Of a stretch of DNA of 64,000 bases, positions 62,530 through 64,000 are shown one piece after another. The notes under the pieces are model-generated. The model saw nothing but the letters and a program-made list of their open reading frames with translations. It did not search any database and had not been told where the DNA came from. Positions within the stretch are counted from its first letter, which is position 1; each line of letters begins with the position of its first letter. Source of the DNA: JACMNW01 sp031406155 (GTDB lineage: Bacteria; Pseudomonadota; Alphaproteobacteria; Rhodobacterales; Rhodobacteraceae). The stretch is taken from assembly GCA_031406155.1 (NCBI GenBank), contig JANOGW010000057.1, forward strand, positions 1 to 64,000, given 5' to 3'. The translations under genes were made by a program, and so were the position numbers.

Positions 62530-62876
62530 CAATAAACCATCACCGGCCTGACTTCGATCGTGCCATGGGCCGCCGACGGGATCATCGCCGCATACTTCAG
62601 TGCGGTATCAAGATCGGCCGCCTCGAACACATAGTAGCCGCCCAAGTGTTCCTTGGTTTCTGCGAACGGGCCGTCCACGGTTTCCACCTTGCCGCCGCGC
62701 AACCGCAGGCTGGTCGCGGTTTCCGCCCCTTTCAACGCTTCACCCGCAACAAACGCGCCCTTTTCCTTAAGATGCGCGGTAAAGGCGAAATAGCCGTCCA
62801 TGAATTTTTTGAATTCCGGCGTTCCGTAAGCAGGTTCGCTGCCCGGTGCGGAATAGATCAGAGCCATGTATTGCAT
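62529..62876 (-). CDS. YCII/DGPF domain protein
   Basis: The 115-residue protein starts MQYMALIYSAPGSEPA and has the signature VDGPFAETKEHLGGYYV near 68-84. The fold is a dimeric ferredoxin-like barrel. These proteins accompany ECF42 sigma factors and are often targets of them; the biochemical role is uncertain. It is translationally coupled to the sigma gene. Confidence 0.92.
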   Translation of the reverse strand: MQYMALIYSAPGSEPAYGTPEFKKFMDGYFAFTAHLKEKGAFVAGEALKGAETATSLRLRGGKVETVDGPFAETKEHLGGYYVFEAADLDTALKYAAMIPSAAHGTIEVRPVMVY

Positions 62877-62927
62877 GATAGTCTCCTTCGGTTCTGGGTT
62901 AAGTTGTCAGTGGTTCTGCGTTGAATG

Positions 62928-63320
62928 TCAGGCAAAAAATGCTATCCACAGGATGTAGACTGACGCGCCGGCGGTGACGATGTGGGTGCCAACAGTCCCG
63001 ATGATCCGCAACGGGCTTCCGGGATTGCTTACCGAAACTCCGAACGGGTGGATCAATCGGGAAACCACCAGCAATATCCCGAGCACGTGCAGCCAAGTCG
63101 ACGACAAGCCGCTGGCTTCGGCCAGTCCAAGCAAGATCAACGCCAATGGCACATATTCGGTCAGGTTACCGTGCCGACGGATAATCGCCGCCATTTCCGC
63201 ATTGCCGCCGTCGCCGTGCAGGATCTTGTATTTGCCGCGGTTTATGCTGACGTAATTGGAAAGGACGACAGCCCAAAGCCCGATGAGGGCTGCGTAAAAT
63301 GCTGTGATATGCAGGGTCAT
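62928..63320 (-). CDS. MAPEG-family membrane protein
   Basis: The start is at ATG 63320 (MTLHITAFYAALIGLWAVV), 130 residues. Four helices include the RRHGNLTEYVPLALILLGLAE motif near 49-69, typical of MAPEG/inner-membrane proteins related to glutathione S-transferases. A glutathione-dependent detoxification role is inferred from the family only. It lies upstream of the YCII-sigma pair in the same direction. Confidence 0.9.
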   Translation of the reverse strand: MTLHITAFYAALIGLWAVVLSNYVSINRGKYKILHGDGGNAEMAAIIRRHGNLTEYVPLALILLGLAEASGLSSTWLHVLGILLVVSRLIHPFGVSVSNPGSPLRIIGTVGTHIVTAGASVYILWIAFFA

Positions 63321-63504
63321 TGATATTCTCCTTGTTGATGTCGACACCTTAAAGACGCGGGGCAACTGGAGATTTCGACATTAGCCGGAAATAAATTTGC
63401 AAATGGTGCAAGAACTTTTCGCGTTGGCCGGGATTGCACCCTTTCCATGCCACCGGGCTTGGCCTAAGACCCCGCATCAAGCGGACCACATGAGGCAGGC
63501 GATC

Positions 63505-64000
<496 letters not shown>

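Overview
The window is a high-GC alphaproteobacterial chromosome segment, most probably from a Rhodobacteraceae (Roseobacter-group) bacterium. The evidence is a CckA hybrid kinase with perfect TTAA-N7-TTAA CtrA boxes nearby, a GTTC-N7-GTTC LexA box in front of recA, a VPLPA-type CTERM protein, an aglEFGAK alpha-glucoside operon, OlsB, a long fused dCTP deaminase, and a holin/GH108 lysis pair like the one used by the Rhodobacter gene transfer agent. Assignments are by reading protein motifs and DNA by eye; nothing was searched against databases.

Layout. 1-9.2 kb is housekeeping: a partial HD hydrolase, icd, a CTERM surface protein, typA, MOSC and DUF1330 proteins, alaS and SOS-controlled recA. 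9.3-17.2 kb holds a sulfotransferase and cckA, each with a CtrA box, then an RsmB-like methyltransferase, guaB, a glutamine amidotransferase, an RTX-repeat protein and a 47-residue lysine-rich protein. 17.3-27.6 kb is a sugar island. aglE-F-G-A-K (uptake and hydrolysis of alpha-glucosides) runs leftward. The LacI-type regulator aglR, a GH1 beta-glucosidase and glucokinase run rightward. LacI-type operators lie between them. 27.6-34.6 kb has an esterase, AlkA, an MFS transporter, a methyltransferase, an HxlR regulator with a probable frameshift, a phytoene-synthase-like protein and cimA.

34.6-39.4 kb is the most irregular part. cysS appears compositionally mosaic and has palindromic repeats on both sides. 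It is followed by a small hypothetical gene, a VOC protein divergent from soxR, a membrane protein overlapping soxR tail to tail, and a frameshifted MmcQ/YjbR gene. 39.4-50 kb returns to core genes: an outer-membrane barrel, an ABC-F ATPase, olsB, msrB, bamE, yceD-rpmF-plsX-fabH-ihfA-merR, tRNA-Pro(GGG) and dcd. 50-59 kb runs leftward: scpB/scpA, nagZ, a SPOR protein, argS, the holin/endolysin pair, ccmE, argC, murI and an acyltransferase. 59-64 kb has a LysR regulator followed by a possible small RNA with a strong terminator, an ECF42-like sigma factor with its YCII partner, a MAPEG protein and the start of purL.

I see no CRISPR array, transposon, integrase or classical defence island. The best leads for something undescribed are the CtrA boxes on cckA and the sulfotransferase gene together with a GTA-type lysis cassette, the candidate CCUCCC small RNA at 61.1-61.3 kb, the mosaic cysS with its repeats, and structured leaders in front of argS, alaS and guaB.
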